Part shown: in pieces, positions 1 through 7,846 of the stretch
Layout of the letters: every line of letters begins with the position of its first letter
Position numbering within the stretch: position 1 is the first letter of the stretch
NCBI GenBank assembly: GCA_009908535.1
Contig: JAAAOD010000147.1
Span: 1 to 17,725 of the forward strand
Origin: Verrucomicrobiota bacterium
GTDB lineage: Bacteria; Verrucomicrobiota; Verrucomicrobiia; Opitutales; Oceanipulchritudinaceae
DNA: 17,725 nucleotides
Direction of reading: 5' to 3'
Made by a program: the position numbers and the translations under genes
The notes under the pieces: generated by a model
Database searches by the model: none
Seen by the model: the letters and a program-made list of their open reading frames with translations, nothing else
What the model was told of the DNA's origin: nothing

Positions 1-244
1 CCTGCACGGGCTGCGCACCTTCACGCGCCTTCTCGCCCTCGTCGATGCGGAGAGGGAGCTTGCTCCCGCCCCGGCGGCCATCTGGAAGGCGATGGCGCAG
101 GAAGTCCCCGAATTTACGGGGATTGAGTTCGACCGGATTCCGCCCACAGGGACGCCGCTCAATGACGAACGCTTCGCCGGGCTCCCCTTCGTGGAGGGAA
201 AGAGCTTGCATTACGAACCGCGCGCCGCAGCCGTGGAGGTCTGA
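1..244 (+). CDS. nuoG: NADH-quinone oxidoreductase subunit G, C-terminal fragment
   Basis: This is the last 80 codons of a gene that enters from the left edge, read in the frame starting at base 2 and ending in TGA at 242-244. The visible residues include a W-K-A-M-A-Q-E-V-P-E-F-type segment followed by G-I-E-F-D-R-I, which resembles the C-terminal end of NuoG/molybdopterin-oxidoreductase-like subunits. NuoG is the large Fe-S subunit of the peripheral arm of complex I and passes electrons from the NuoEF module towards the quinone. No Fe-S motif falls within this fragment, so the call rests mainly on its position immediately before nuoH (1-nt gap) in a canonical nuo gene order. A different subunit is unlikely but cannot be excluded from this tail alone. 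Confidence 0.72.
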   Translation, partial: LHGLRTFTRLLALVDAERELAPAPAAIWKAMAQEVPEFTGIEFDRIPPTGTPLNDERFAGLPFVEGKSLHYEPRAAAVEV

Positions 245-245
245 A

Positions 246-1340
246 ATGACCGAGCTGGGAAACATTCTGTGGCTGGCCGCAAAGGGTCTCATCATGATCA
301 GCGTGGTCATGACCTGCGCCGGCTACGCTGTTCTGCTGGAGCGCAAAGTGGCCGGGGCGGTCCAGGGGCGGACGGGACCGAACCGGACCCAGATTCCCCT
401 TCTCAGCGGAATCCCCGTCATCGGGACCTTCCTGACGCGGATCGGCCTTTTCCAGCCGCTTGCCGACGGGCTGAAGTTCCTCTTCAAGGAGGATCCAATG
501 CCGGCGCACGTGAATAAATTCTACTACGTGCTCGCTCCTCTGGTCGCCTTCATTCCCGCCATGACGACGATGACGGTACTGCCTTTCGGCATCCAGAAGG
601 CGGCCGACGGCAGCATCACCCCGATGGTCCTCGCGGATCTGGATGTCGGCGCCCTCTTCATTCTGGCGGTCTCTTCCCTCGGCGTCTACGGAATCATTCT
701 TGGCGGCTGGGCGGCGAATTCGAAGTATCCCTTTCTCGGGAGCATCCGCGCCTCCGCGCAAATGATTTCGTACGAACTGGCGATGGGCCTTTCCCTGCTG
801 CCGGTTTTCATGTGGTTCGGCGGGAGCCTGAGCCTGTTCCACATCGCGGAAGGCCAGAGCGGCCTGCTCTTTGGATTCCTACCGCAATGGACGGTGTTTT
901 ACCAGCCCCTCTCGGCGCTGATCTTTCTGGTCGCCCTGTTCGCGGAGACGAACCGCCTGCCTTTCGACATGCCCGAGTCGGAGACCGACCTTGTCGCCGG
1001 CTACAACACCGAGTACGGGGCTTTCAAATTCGGGCTCTTTTTCGTCGGCGAGTACGCGCATGTGATCATTGGCTCGGCCGTGTTCGTGCTGCTCTTCCTC
1101 GGCGGCTGGAATCTTCCCTTTTTCAGTTATCCGTCGGGCCTGTTCGGGAGCCTCCTTTCCGTAGGGGTTTTCGCCCTGAAGACATTCGTTCTCGTCTTTT
1201 TCTTCATGTGGATCCGCTGGACGCTCCCGCGGTTCCGCTACGACCAGGTGATGACGCTGGGCTGGCAGAAACTTCTGCCGCTGGCGGTGCTGAACCTCGT
1301 CCTCTACGCCATCCTGATTGCCCTTGTGGAACAGTTCTAA
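246..1340 (+). CDS. nuoH: NADH-quinone oxidoreductase subunit H
   Basis: This 364-residue integral membrane subunit of complex I forms much of the quinone-binding chamber at the junction of the peripheral and membrane arms. Family signatures are clear: L-L-E-R-K-V-A-G-A-V-Q-G-R-T-G-P-N near residues 30-46, F-Q-P-L-A-D-G-L-K at about 69-77, R-A-S-A-Q-M-I-S-Y-E in the middle, and the acidic F-D-M-P-E-S-E-T-D-L-V-A-G-Y loop that contributes to the quinone/proton path. There are about eight hydrophobic segments. The frame is open upstream to base 45, but that part overlaps nuoG. The ATG at 246, one base after the nuoG stop, gives a family-typical N-terminus (MTELGNILW) and is the better start. 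Its 3' end carries the AAGGA that serves nuoI. Confidence 0.96.
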   Translation: MTELGNILWLAAKGLIMISVVMTCAGYAVLLERKVAGAVQGRTGPNRTQIPLLSGIPVIGTFLTRIGLFQPLADGLKFLFKEDPMPAHVNKFYYVLAPLVAFIPAMTTMTVLPFGIQKAADGSITPMVLADLDVGALFILAVSSLGVYGIILGGWAANSKYPFLGSIRASAQMISYELAMGLSLLPVFMWFGGSLSLFHIAEGQSGLLFGFLPQWTVFYQPLSALIFLVALFAETNRLPFDMPESETDLVAGYNTEYGAFKFGLFFVGEYAHVIIGSAVFVLLFLGGWNLPFFSYPSGLFGSLLSVGVFALKTFVLVFFFMWIRWTLPRFRYDQVMTLGWQKLLPLAVLNLVLYAILIALVEQF

Positions 1341-1350
1341 GGAAACCGTC

Positions 1351-1893
1351 ATGGCTACCAAAGTTGTCGAACGCAAACCGCTGAGCCTCGCGGAGCAAAG
1401 CTACCTTCCGCAGATCGCGACCGGGCTCAAGATCACCATGCGGAATATGTTCAAGCCGCCGGTGACCCTGGAGTATCCCGACGAACGGCCGGACATCCCG
1501 GAAGGCTACCGCGGGGTGCCCACGCTGGTGAAGGATCCGAACGGGCGCGAGAAATGTGTGAGCTGCCAGCTTTGCGAATTCGTCTGCCCGCCGAAGGCCA
1601 TCCGCATAACGCCCGGTGAGATTCCGGAGGAAAAGGAAACGGCGCACGTCGAAAAGGCTCCCGAGGAATTCGAAATCAACATGCTGCGCTGCATTTACTG
1701 CGGCCTCTGCCAGGAAGTCTGCCCCGAGGAGGCCATTTTCCTGCAGGATATCTTTTCCGTGACTGGCTACACCCGCGAGGAACTCGTCTATCAAAAGGAC
1801 AAGCTGTACGAACTGGGCGGAACGCTCCCGGACGAGCACTTCAAGTGGGACCGGAAAAAGGAAGCGGCGGAGCGCGGCAACCCGCATCATTGA
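1351..1893 (+). CDS. nuoI: NADH-quinone oxidoreductase subunit I (2 x 4Fe-4S ferredoxin-like)
   Basis: This 180-residue peripheral-arm subunit carries the two tetranuclear clusters (N6a/N6b) that bring electrons to the last cluster before quinone. Two CxxCxxCxxxCP motifs are visible, Cys69/72/75/79 and Cys114/117/120/124, each followed by a P-x-A/E-A-I stretch typical of 8Fe ferredoxin folds. The N-terminal part (K-I-T-M-R-N-M-F-K-P-P-V-T, about 27-39) matches the family's amphipathic membrane-contacting region. An in-frame ATG exists at 1318 inside nuoH. The ATG at 1351 is preferred because AAGGA (1339-1343) lies 7 nt upstream and the N-terminus then matches the family. It follows nuoH by 10 nt. 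A 67-nt gap to nuoJ is the widest spacing in this operon, and I see no promoter or hairpin in it. Confidence 0.96.
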   Translation: MATKVVERKPLSLAEQSYLPQIATGLKITMRNMFKPPVTLEYPDERPDIPEGYRGVPTLVKDPNGREKCVSCQLCEFVCPPKAIRITPGEIPEEKETAHVEKAPEEFEINMLRCIYCGLCQEVCPEEAIFLQDIFSVTGYTREELVYQKDKLYELGGTLPDEHFKWDRKKEAAERGNPHH

Positions 1894-1960
1894 TGCGGCC
1901 ATCCCCGGAGATTTCCCTTTCCATCGCTAGGACGCATGTTCTAATGACCCGCCGTTTCCC

Positions 1961-2482
1961 ATGAGAGAGCTGCTATTCCATGCATTCGCGGTGCTGACCA
2001 TCGTCCCGGCGTTCTTCGTCGCGACCAGTCGCAGCGCCGTCAACGCGGCCCTGAACATGCTGCTTTCCTTTGTGGGGCTGGCGGCGCTGTTCGTCATGCT
2101 CGAGACCTACTTCCTCGCCATCCTGCAGGTGCTGGTCTACGCGGGGGCGATCGTCGTGCTGTTTCTTTTCATCATCATGTTGATCGATCTCCGGCACGCT
2201 CCCCAACCGAGGCTGCTGCGGTTTCTCGCCAGCATCGCGGCCTTCGCCCTGTTGGTGACCGGGAGTTACTTTCTCGTCTTCGGCGGGGGCAGCGGACCCT
2301 TTGTGGAGGCGACGGTGGCCTCCCCGGCGCGCGATCCGCTCATCTTCGGGCAGCTCCTGTTCACGCGCTACCTGCTGCCTTTCCAGATCACGGGCTTCAT
2401 GCTGCTGATCGCGATGATCGGGGTCATCGTGGTGAGCAAGCGTGCGGAGGACCTTGAGGGGGAAGGAGGAGCGTCCTCATGA
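1961..2482 (+). CDS. nuoJ: NADH-quinone oxidoreductase subunit J
   Basis: This 173-residue membrane subunit has about five hydrophobic helices (roughly 8-22, 27-48, 52-75, 85-107 and 138-158). The third contains the conserved Q-V-L-V-Y-A-G-A-I-V-V-L-F-L-F stretch (Tyr60), which in known structures carries a pi-bulge and links the quinone chamber to the proton channels. Helix 5 ends in the family-like M-I-G-V-I-V-V-S-K. The start ATG at 1961 has no convincing Shine-Dalgarno (the upstream sequence is pyrimidine-rich), so initiation may be weak or unusual. The N-terminus nevertheless begins at the expected first helix. The stop overlaps the nuoK start as ATGA, implying translational coupling. 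Confidence 0.94.
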   Translation: MRELLFHAFAVLTIVPAFFVATSRSAVNAALNMLLSFVGLAALFVMLETYFLAILQVLVYAGAIVVLFLFIIMLIDLRHAPQPRLLRFLASIAAFALLVTGSYFLVFGGGSGPFVEATVASPARDPLIFGQLLFTRYLLPFQITGFMLLIAMIGVIVVSKRAEDLEGEGGASS

Positions 2483-2799
2483 GCATGGGATTGGAGCACT
2501 ACCTCTTTGTTGCTTTTCTCCTTTTCGCCATCGGCTTTTTCGGGGTCCTGCTGCGCAAGAACACCCTGGTCGTCTTCATGTGCCTCGAATTGATGCTGAG
2601 TGCGTCGATTCTGGCGCTCATCGCCTTTTCACGCTTCCACTCCACGGCGGCCAACCCGCAGATGGAGGGGAACCTTTTCGCCTTGTTCATCATCGCCATC
2701 GCGGCCTGTGAAGTGGCCGTCGGCCTGGCGATCATCGTCGCGTTGTGGCGTCGCAACCAGACGGTGGAACTGAACGAGATCAACGCCCTCAAGCACTGA
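2479..2799 (+). CDS. nuoK: NADH-quinone oxidoreductase subunit K
   Basis: This 106-residue, three-helix membrane subunit is homologous to MrpC and is part of the proton-conducting chain of complex I. The two membrane glutamates known to matter in this family are present: Glu37 in C-L-E-L-M-L and Glu78 in A-A-C-E-V-A-V-G-L-A. The length agrees with the usual size of about 100 residues. A purine-rich GGAAGGAGGA (2461-2470) inside the end of nuoJ is a strong Shine-Dalgarno for the ATG at 2479. A second Met codon at 2485 is a possible alternative. The start overlaps the nuoJ stop (ATGA), and the stop overlaps the nuoL start (TGATG at 2797-2801), so J, K and L are probably coupled. Confidence 0.96.
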   Translation: MSMGLEHYLFVAFLLFAIGFFGVLLRKNTLVVFMCLELMLSASILALIAFSRFHSTAANPQMEGNLFALFIIAIAACEVAVGLAIIVALWRRNQTVELNEINALKH

Positions 2800-4706
2800 T
2801 GGACCTGACCGGCACCCTTTCCCTCATCCTGCTGCTTCCGCTGATCGCGGCAGGACTGATCTGGATGTTTGCCCGCCGCAAGGGCGTGGTCGCGATGACA
2901 CTTTCGGTGGGCGCGGCGGCGATCGTCTGCGGGCTCAGTCTCTGGCTGCTGCTGGTCGCCTGGAACGGGGAACCTTGGCTGGCGACGCTGGAATGGCTGC
3001 GCTTCGGGGAGTTTTCCGTCGAGATGGGTTTCTGGCTGAACAAGCTGAGCGCGCTCATGCTGTTTGTCGTCGCGGTGGTGGGCTTTCTCATTCATGTATT
3101 CAGTATTGGCTACATGGATGACGACGGGGCGCGGGGGCGCTTCTTTGGCGGCCTTTCCATTTTCATGTTCTCCATGCTGGGGATCGTCCTCGCGGAGAAC
3201 CTTTTCATGCTCTTCATTTTCTGGGAGCTGGTCGGGTTCAGCTCCTACATGCTGATCGGCCACTATCTGCACACCGACGAGGCCTCGGCGGCGGCGAAGA
3301 AAGCCTTTATTGTGAACCGGGTAGGGGACTTCGGCTATCTGCTCGGCATCCTTCTGACCTACTGGACCTTCGGGACGGTTTCCCTGCCGGAGCTGCAGGC
3401 GACGGTCGCCGGCGATCCGGGCAAGGCGGGCACATTGATCGGCCTGCTGCTGTTCTGCGGCGTGCTGGGCAAGTCGGCGCAAATGCCGCTGCACGTCTGG
3501 CTGCCGGACGCGATGGCGGGCCCGACACCGGTCTCCGCCCTCATCCACGCCGCCACGATGGTCGCCGCGGGGGTGTATTTCCTCGGGCGCACGGTCTTTC
3601 TCTACACGGAGACGGCCCTGCAGGTGATCCTCTGGGTTGGCGTGATCACCGCGCTCTGTTCCGCGCTCTGGGCCTTCGCGCAACGCGACATCAAGAAGGT
3701 GTTGGCGTATTCGACCCTTTCCCAGCTGGGGTACATGGTGGCCGGTTTCGGCCTCGGCACGCTTTACGGGATGCATCAGGGCGACGGGCACGGGGCAGCG
3801 CTCATGTACGGGGTGTGGGTGGCGATGTTCCACCTCACGACGCACGCCTTTTTCAAGGCCCTGCTCTTCCTCGGTTCCGGATCGGTGATCCACGCCTGCC
3901 ACCATGAGCAGGACATTTTCCGTATGGGCGGCCTTTACAAGCGCATGCCGTGGACGACGGCGACCTTCGCCGCCGGTGTGATCGCGATCGCGGGAGTGCC
4001 GTACATCGCGGCCGGATTTTTCAGTAAGGACCTGATTCTTTACGTCGCCAAAAGCGGCAGTGCCCCGGCGTTCTGGATTCTCTCGGCGACGGCGCTGCTG
4101 ACGGCGCTCTACATGGGACGACTTTTCTTTATTGCTTTCCTGGGCGAGGCGCGGAGCCCGGCGGCGGAGAAGGCGCACGAATCGGGGCCGGCCATGGTTG
4201 CGCCGCTGGTGCTGCTCGCGGTTTACGCGATCGGCGGTGGCTACGCCGTCCTTTATCCCGAGGTTCTGCGTGCGCCCTTAAACGACGGCGTGCCGCATCC
4301 GCACGGAGCCGACCACACGATGCTGATTATCATTTCAGCCATCGCCTCGATCGGGGGCCTTCTCGCGGCCCGTTTCTTCTACGGGGCTGGTGCGGAGAAG
4401 GACCGGCTGGAACGGATCGCGCCGCCGCTGTATGCCTTGAGCCGCTCGCGGTTTTACTTTGACGAAGTATACAACGCCTATGTGCGCCGTGTGCAGGACC
4501 GGGTCGCCGACATTATCGCTTTTCTGGACACCCTCCTGATTTCCGGCCTGCTGGTGCGCGGGAGCGCGGGATTGGCGGGGCTGCTGGGCGTCGCTTCGCG
4601 TCGCATGCACACTGGCAGCGTGGCCGCCTACGTCTGGTGGTTCTTTGCCGGGCTTGTTCTTTTCGGTGCCTACGCGGGCGGCTTTCTCGACAACCTGATG
4701 CCATGA
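2799..4706 (+). CDS. nuoL: NADH-quinone oxidoreductase subunit L (antiporter-like proton pump)
   Basis: This 635-residue distal proton-pumping subunit of the membrane arm is of the Mrp antiporter type. The core motifs are intact: Glu143 in I-F-W-E-L-V-G-F-S-S-Y (E. coli Glu144 equivalent), the V-N-R-V-G-D-F-G-Y loop at about 172-180, and Lys225 in G-K-S-A-Q-M-P-L-H-V-W-L-P-D-A followed by the G-P-T-P-V-S-A-L-I-H-A-A-T-M helix. A long C-terminal hydrophobic region after about residue 480 is consistent with the lateral helix HL and helix 16. The frame is open upstream to 2745, but the ATG at 2799, overlapping the nuoK stop, gives the family N-terminus. The stop overlaps the nuoM start as ATGA (4703-4706). 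Confidence 0.97.
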   Translation: MDLTGTLSLILLLPLIAAGLIWMFARRKGVVAMTLSVGAAAIVCGLSLWLLLVAWNGEPWLATLEWLRFGEFSVEMGFWLNKLSALMLFVVAVVGFLIHVFSIGYMDDDGARGRFFGGLSIFMFSMLGIVLAENLFMLFIFWELVGFSSYMLIGHYLHTDEASAAAKKAFIVNRVGDFGYLLGILLTYWTFGTVSLPELQATVAGDPGKAGTLIGLLLFCGVLGKSAQMPLHVWLPDAMAGPTPVSALIHAATMVAAGVYFLGRTVFLYTETALQVILWVGVITALCSALWAFAQRDIKKVLAYSTLSQLGYMVAGFGLGTLYGMHQGDGHGAALMYGVWVAMFHLTTHAFFKALLFLGSGSVIHACHHEQDIFRMGGLYKRMPWTTATFAAGVIAIAGVPYIAAGFFSKDLILYVAKSGSAPAFWILSATALLTALYMGRLFFIAFLGEARSPAAEKAHESGPAMVAPLVLLAVYAIGGGYAVLYPEVLRAPLNDGVPHPHGADHTMLIIISAIASIGGLLAARFFYGAGAEKDRLERIAPPLYALSRSRFYFDEVYNAYVRRVQDRVADIIAFLDTLLISGLLVRGSAGLAGLLGVASRRMHTGSVAAYVWWFFAGLVLFGAYAGGFLDNLMP

Positions 4707-6307
4707 CGGACCTTTTCTCCATCGCCTTCCTCAGCGGGTTGACCGGCTTCCTTCAGAATGCGGGGGAAACCCAGCCGATGCTGCATTCCCTGTACCTGCT
4801 TTTGTCGGTTGCCGTTCCCCTGACCATGGCAGTCGCGCTGGCGGTCTCGGGGAAGTTGCCGGAAAGCGCGGTGAAGACGGCGGCGGTGATCGGTTTCGCC
4901 GTGCCGGGGCTGATCAGCGTGTATCTGTGTTGTGTCTATCTCGCCCTCATGCCGAGCGGCGAGGGATACGCGTTCGCCTTCCGTTCGGACCTCGGCCTCG
5001 GGCAGTTCGGGATTTTCCTGCACCTTGGGCTGAACGGGCTGGCTCTTCCCTTTTACCTGCTGGCGGGCCTCGTCGGCCTTGCGGCGGGCCTGTACGCAGT
5101 GCAGGCGGAAATGGAGCAGCGGCGGCTGTTCCTCATTCTCCTTCTCGTCATGCAGGGGGGACTGATGGGCGTCTTCTCCTCGGTGGATGTCTTTTTCTTT
5201 TATTTTTTCCACGAGTTCGCGCTCATTCCCACCTTTGTCCTTATCGCCCTGTTCGGCCGGCGCGGGCGCAAAGGGGTGGCGCTGGAACTGACCATTTACC
5301 TGACCCTCGGGGCGATGCTGACGCTGGCCGGCCTGCTCGCGATCTACTTCTTCAGCGAGGCGGAAGCCTTCAACATGATCGCCCTGCGGAACGTGCTCAC
5401 GGAAATGCCGCACCAGGGAACCTTGTTCGGCCTGCTGCTGATCGGCTTCGGCATTCTCGTTTCGCTCTTTCCCTTTCACACTTGGGCGCCGCGCGGCTAC
5501 GCGACCGCGCCGGCGCCGGTGGCAATGCTGCACGCCGGCGTGCTGAAAAAGTTCGGGCTCTACGGCCTGATCCAGATTGCCTATCCGCTGCTGCCGGAGG
5601 GAGCGGGCCAGTGGGCGCCGCTGCTGATGTGGCTGGCGCTGGGGAACCTGCTGCTGATCGGGTTTGTCACGATGGCCCAGCGCGACCTCAAGCTCATGCT
5701 GGGAAACGCGTCCGTGATGCATATGGGCTATGCGTTCCTCGGCCTCTATGCCTACTCGACGCTCGGCCTTGGTGCGGCCGTGCTGATGCTGTTCGCGCAC
5801 GGGCTCTCGGTGGCGCTGCTTTTCCTGCTCGCCGACGTTGTCGAGCGGAGCGGCGGAACGGCCGACATGGAGGAACTGGGGGGCCTCGGGCAGAAGGCGC
5901 CGGTTTTGATGGGCCTTTTCGTGGCCGCGACCATGGCCAGCATCGGCCTGCCGGGCTTCGCCAACTTCTGGGGGGAGCTGGGGATTTTCGCCGCGCTCTG
6001 GACCTCGGCGACGCCATGGGTGGTGGCCCCGGCGATCGCGGGCATTCTCATTTCCGCCATTTACGGCCTGCGGGCGGTGGCACGCATCTTTTTCGGACCG
6101 GTTGCGGACGGCATGGAGTCGCACGGTGATATCCGTCCTTCGGAAAAACTTCCGGCGCTGCTGCTGCTGGCGGCGCTCTTCCTGTTCGGCATCTGGCCTC
6201 GAAGCCTCTCCGATCCGGTCGACCGCAGTATTGAACAGAGCTTCCCCGGCCAGGTGCTGTCCGTGGAAGCCCCCGCCGGCAACAACGCGGCAGCCCTGAA
6301 CGAGTAA
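4703..6307 (+). CDS. nuoM: NADH-quinone oxidoreductase subunit M (antiporter-like), atypical TM7
   Basis: This 534-residue antiporter-type proton-pumping subunit of complex I has the family glutamate, Glu171 in F-F-H-E-F-A-L-I-P-T-F. The helix-8 region H-A-G-V-L-K-K-F-G-L-Y-G (Lys282/283) is also present. The segment aligning with E. coli NuoM helix 7, before P-L-H-G-W-L-P-D, reads L-L-I-G-F-G-I-L-V-S-L-F-P-F-H-T-W-A-P-R-G-Y. It therefore lacks the usual buried lysine, with Leu252 in its place, and P-D is replaced by P-R-G. The ATG at 4703 overlaps the nuoL stop. An upstream in-frame extension to 4637 lies inside nuoL and is not needed. The operon position and overall helix pattern make NuoM the secure call. 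The missing lysine is discussed as a finding. Confidence 0.95.
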   Translation: MTDLFSIAFLSGLTGFLQNAGETQPMLHSLYLLLSVAVPLTMAVALAVSGKLPESAVKTAAVIGFAVPGLISVYLCCVYLALMPSGEGYAFAFRSDLGLGQFGIFLHLGLNGLALPFYLLAGLVGLAAGLYAVQAEMEQRRLFLILLLVMQGGLMGVFSSVDVFFFYFFHEFALIPTFVLIALFGRRGRKGVALELTIYLTLGAMLTLAGLLAIYFFSEAEAFNMIALRNVLTEMPHQGTLFGLLLIGFGILVSLFPFHTWAPRGYATAPAPVAMLHAGVLKKFGLYGLIQIAYPLLPEGAGQWAPLLMWLALGNLLLIGFVTMAQRDLKLMLGNASVMHMGYAFLGLYAYSTLGLGAAVLMLFAHGLSVALLFLLADVVERSGGTADMEELGGLGQKAPVLMGLFVAATMASIGLPGFANFWGELGIFAALWTSATPWVVAPAIAGILISAIYGLRAVARIFFGPVADGMESHGDIRPSEKLPALLLLAALFLFGIWPRSLSDPVDRSIEQSFPGQVLSVEAPAGNNAAALNE

Positions 6308-6308
6308 C

Positions 6309-7829
6309 ATGGATCCGGACCTTCTGCACAGCTTGAGCGTCACCAATCGCTGGGAGGCCCTTCTTCCCGAAATCCTCCTCGGCGTCGGGGCGATTCTGCT
6401 CCTTTTCCTCGACCTGCTCATGCCGCGCTCGCGGCCGCGCCTGCCGGCGGTTTCCATCGCCCTGCAGCTGATCGCGGGCCTCGTCCTCATCTCCTCAATG
6501 GATTTCGGCAACGGCGGGGGCACGACCGTGCTGTTCGGCGGCCTGCTCGCACAGAACTCCACCGGGGACTGGATGCGGCTTTTTCTGCTCACCAGTTCCA
6601 TCGGGGTGACTCACCTCGGCGGCCTCTTTCTTGCGGGGCGCAACCTCGTGAAGGTGGAGTTCCACCACCTCGTCCTTGTCGTCACGGCCTCCTTCATGGT
6701 CCTTGTGCAGAGCAACGATTTCCTGCTCCTGTTTGTCGCTCTCGAGACCCTGACCATCGGTTTCTACGTCCTCGTCGCCTATCGGCGGACGAGCCGCTTC
6801 TCCCTCGAGGCGGGATTGAAATACCTCATCATGGGGGCCTTCAGCTCGGGGATGCTCCTTTTCGGGATTACCCTGCTGTACGGTGCGGCGAGCAATCCGG
6901 GTCTGCCGGCGACGGCGGTCAACCCGCTCAACTTCGAGCAGCTGGGTACCTTCATCGCCGCCTCCGGGGAGTTCTACAACAACAGCACCAATTTCCTCGT
7001 CCTTTTCGGGGCGGTGCTCGTGCTGACCGGCATCGCCTTCAAGATCGGCGTGGTGCCCTTCCAGATCTGGATTCCGGACGTCTACCAGGGCGCGCCCACC
7101 CCGGTGACGGCCTTTCTTGCCGTCTCCTCGAAGGCGGCCGGTTTCTTCCTGCTCTATTTGCTGCTGCAGGGGCCATTTGCTCCGCTCGAATTTCTGGTCG
7201 TGCCGCTGCTGACGGTGGTGGCGATCCTGACCCTCCTATTCGGCAATATCGCCGCCCTCGGGCAGCGCAACGTAAAGCGGGTCATGGGCATGTCCGGCGT
7301 CGCGCATGCCGGCATTCTCCTCATGGGCCTGCTGGCCTCCCTGAAAGTCGACTGGGCCTTCGCGGCGGTGCTTTTTTATCTCGTCACCTACGCGCTGGCT
7401 TCCTTCGGCGTCTTTGAAGTGATGGCGCATCTTACCGGGGAGGAGGACAGCGACCAGGACCTCGACCACTACGATGATCTCCTCAAGAAGGAACCATTCC
7501 TCGGCGGCACCCTTCTCGTCGGACTCGGTTCCCTTGCCGGTATTCCGCCGCTGGCCGGTTTCATCGCCAAGCTGCTGCTCTTTTACGCCGCCTTCCAGGC
7601 CGGTATGTATGCCGTTCTCGGCGTGGCTCTCCTCGGTGTCGTGATCTCTATCTACTACTATTTCAGCTGGATGCGCGCCGCCGTCACGCACAATCCCTTT
7701 CTTGAGGACGAGGAGCGACCGCCGTTGCCGACCCCGCGCGATCCGGCCCTCGGCGCCCGCCTCCTCATGGGCCTCCTCACCGCCGGTTCGATCATCCTCG
7801 GGCTTTACCAGGGCTTTATCAGTTTCTGA
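6309..7829 (+). CDS. nuoN: NADH-quinone oxidoreductase subunit N (antiporter-like proton pump)
   Basis: This 506-residue antiporter-type subunit is closest to the NuoAHJK part of the membrane arm. The key charged membrane residues are present: Glu146 in F-V-A-L-E-T-L-T-I-G-F-Y, Lys245 in G-I-A-F-K-I-G-V-V-P-F-Q-I-W-I-P-D-V-Y-Q-G-A-P-T-P, and Lys275 in A-V-S-S-K-A-A-G-F-F. A polar, Asp/Glu-rich loop (E-E-D-S-D-Q-D-L-D-H-Y-D-D-L) near residues 377-390 precedes the late helices, as is common in NuoN. The start ATG lies one base after the nuoM stop. It is the last gene of the operon. Only 17 nt separate its stop from that of the convergent sulfotransferase, and I see no intrinsic terminator there. 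Confidence 0.96.
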   Translation: MDPDLLHSLSVTNRWEALLPEILLGVGAILLLFLDLLMPRSRPRLPAVSIALQLIAGLVLISSMDFGNGGGTTVLFGGLLAQNSTGDWMRLFLLTSSIGVTHLGGLFLAGRNLVKVEFHHLVLVVTASFMVLVQSNDFLLLFVALETLTIGFYVLVAYRRTSRFSLEAGLKYLIMGAFSSGMLLFGITLLYGAASNPGLPATAVNPLNFEQLGTFIAASGEFYNNSTNFLVLFGAVLVLTGIAFKIGVVPFQIWIPDVYQGAPTPVTAFLAVSSKAAGFFLLYLLLQGPFAPLEFLVVPLLTVVAILTLLFGNIAALGQRNVKRVMGMSGVAHAGILLMGLLASLKVDWAFAAVLFYLVTYALASFGVFEVMAHLTGEEDSDQDLDHYDDLLKKEPFLGGTLLVGLGSLAGIPPLAGFIAKLLLFYAAFQAGMYAVLGVALLGVVISIYYYFSWMRAAVTHNPFLEDEERPPLPTPRDPALGARLLMGLLTAGSIILGLYQGFISF

Positions 7830-7846
7830 GGCCAGGAAAGAAGGCC

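Noticed and set aside
2499..4178. Long open frame on the minus strand opposite nuoK/nuoL
   Set aside because: It has the same low-complexity charged composition from antisense reading of membrane-protein codons. The plus-strand genes have complete family motifs.
4670..6601. Very long open frame on the minus strand opposite nuoM/nuoN
   Set aside because: It is antisense to a clear nuoM. Its Arg/Gln/Glu/His-rich translation is the mirror of hydrophobic codons in GC-rich DNA, with no recognisable domain.
7830..7846. Possible terminator between convergent nuoN and the sulfotransferase (GGCC...GGCC)
   Set aside because: It has only a 4-bp stem and no T-run in either direction.
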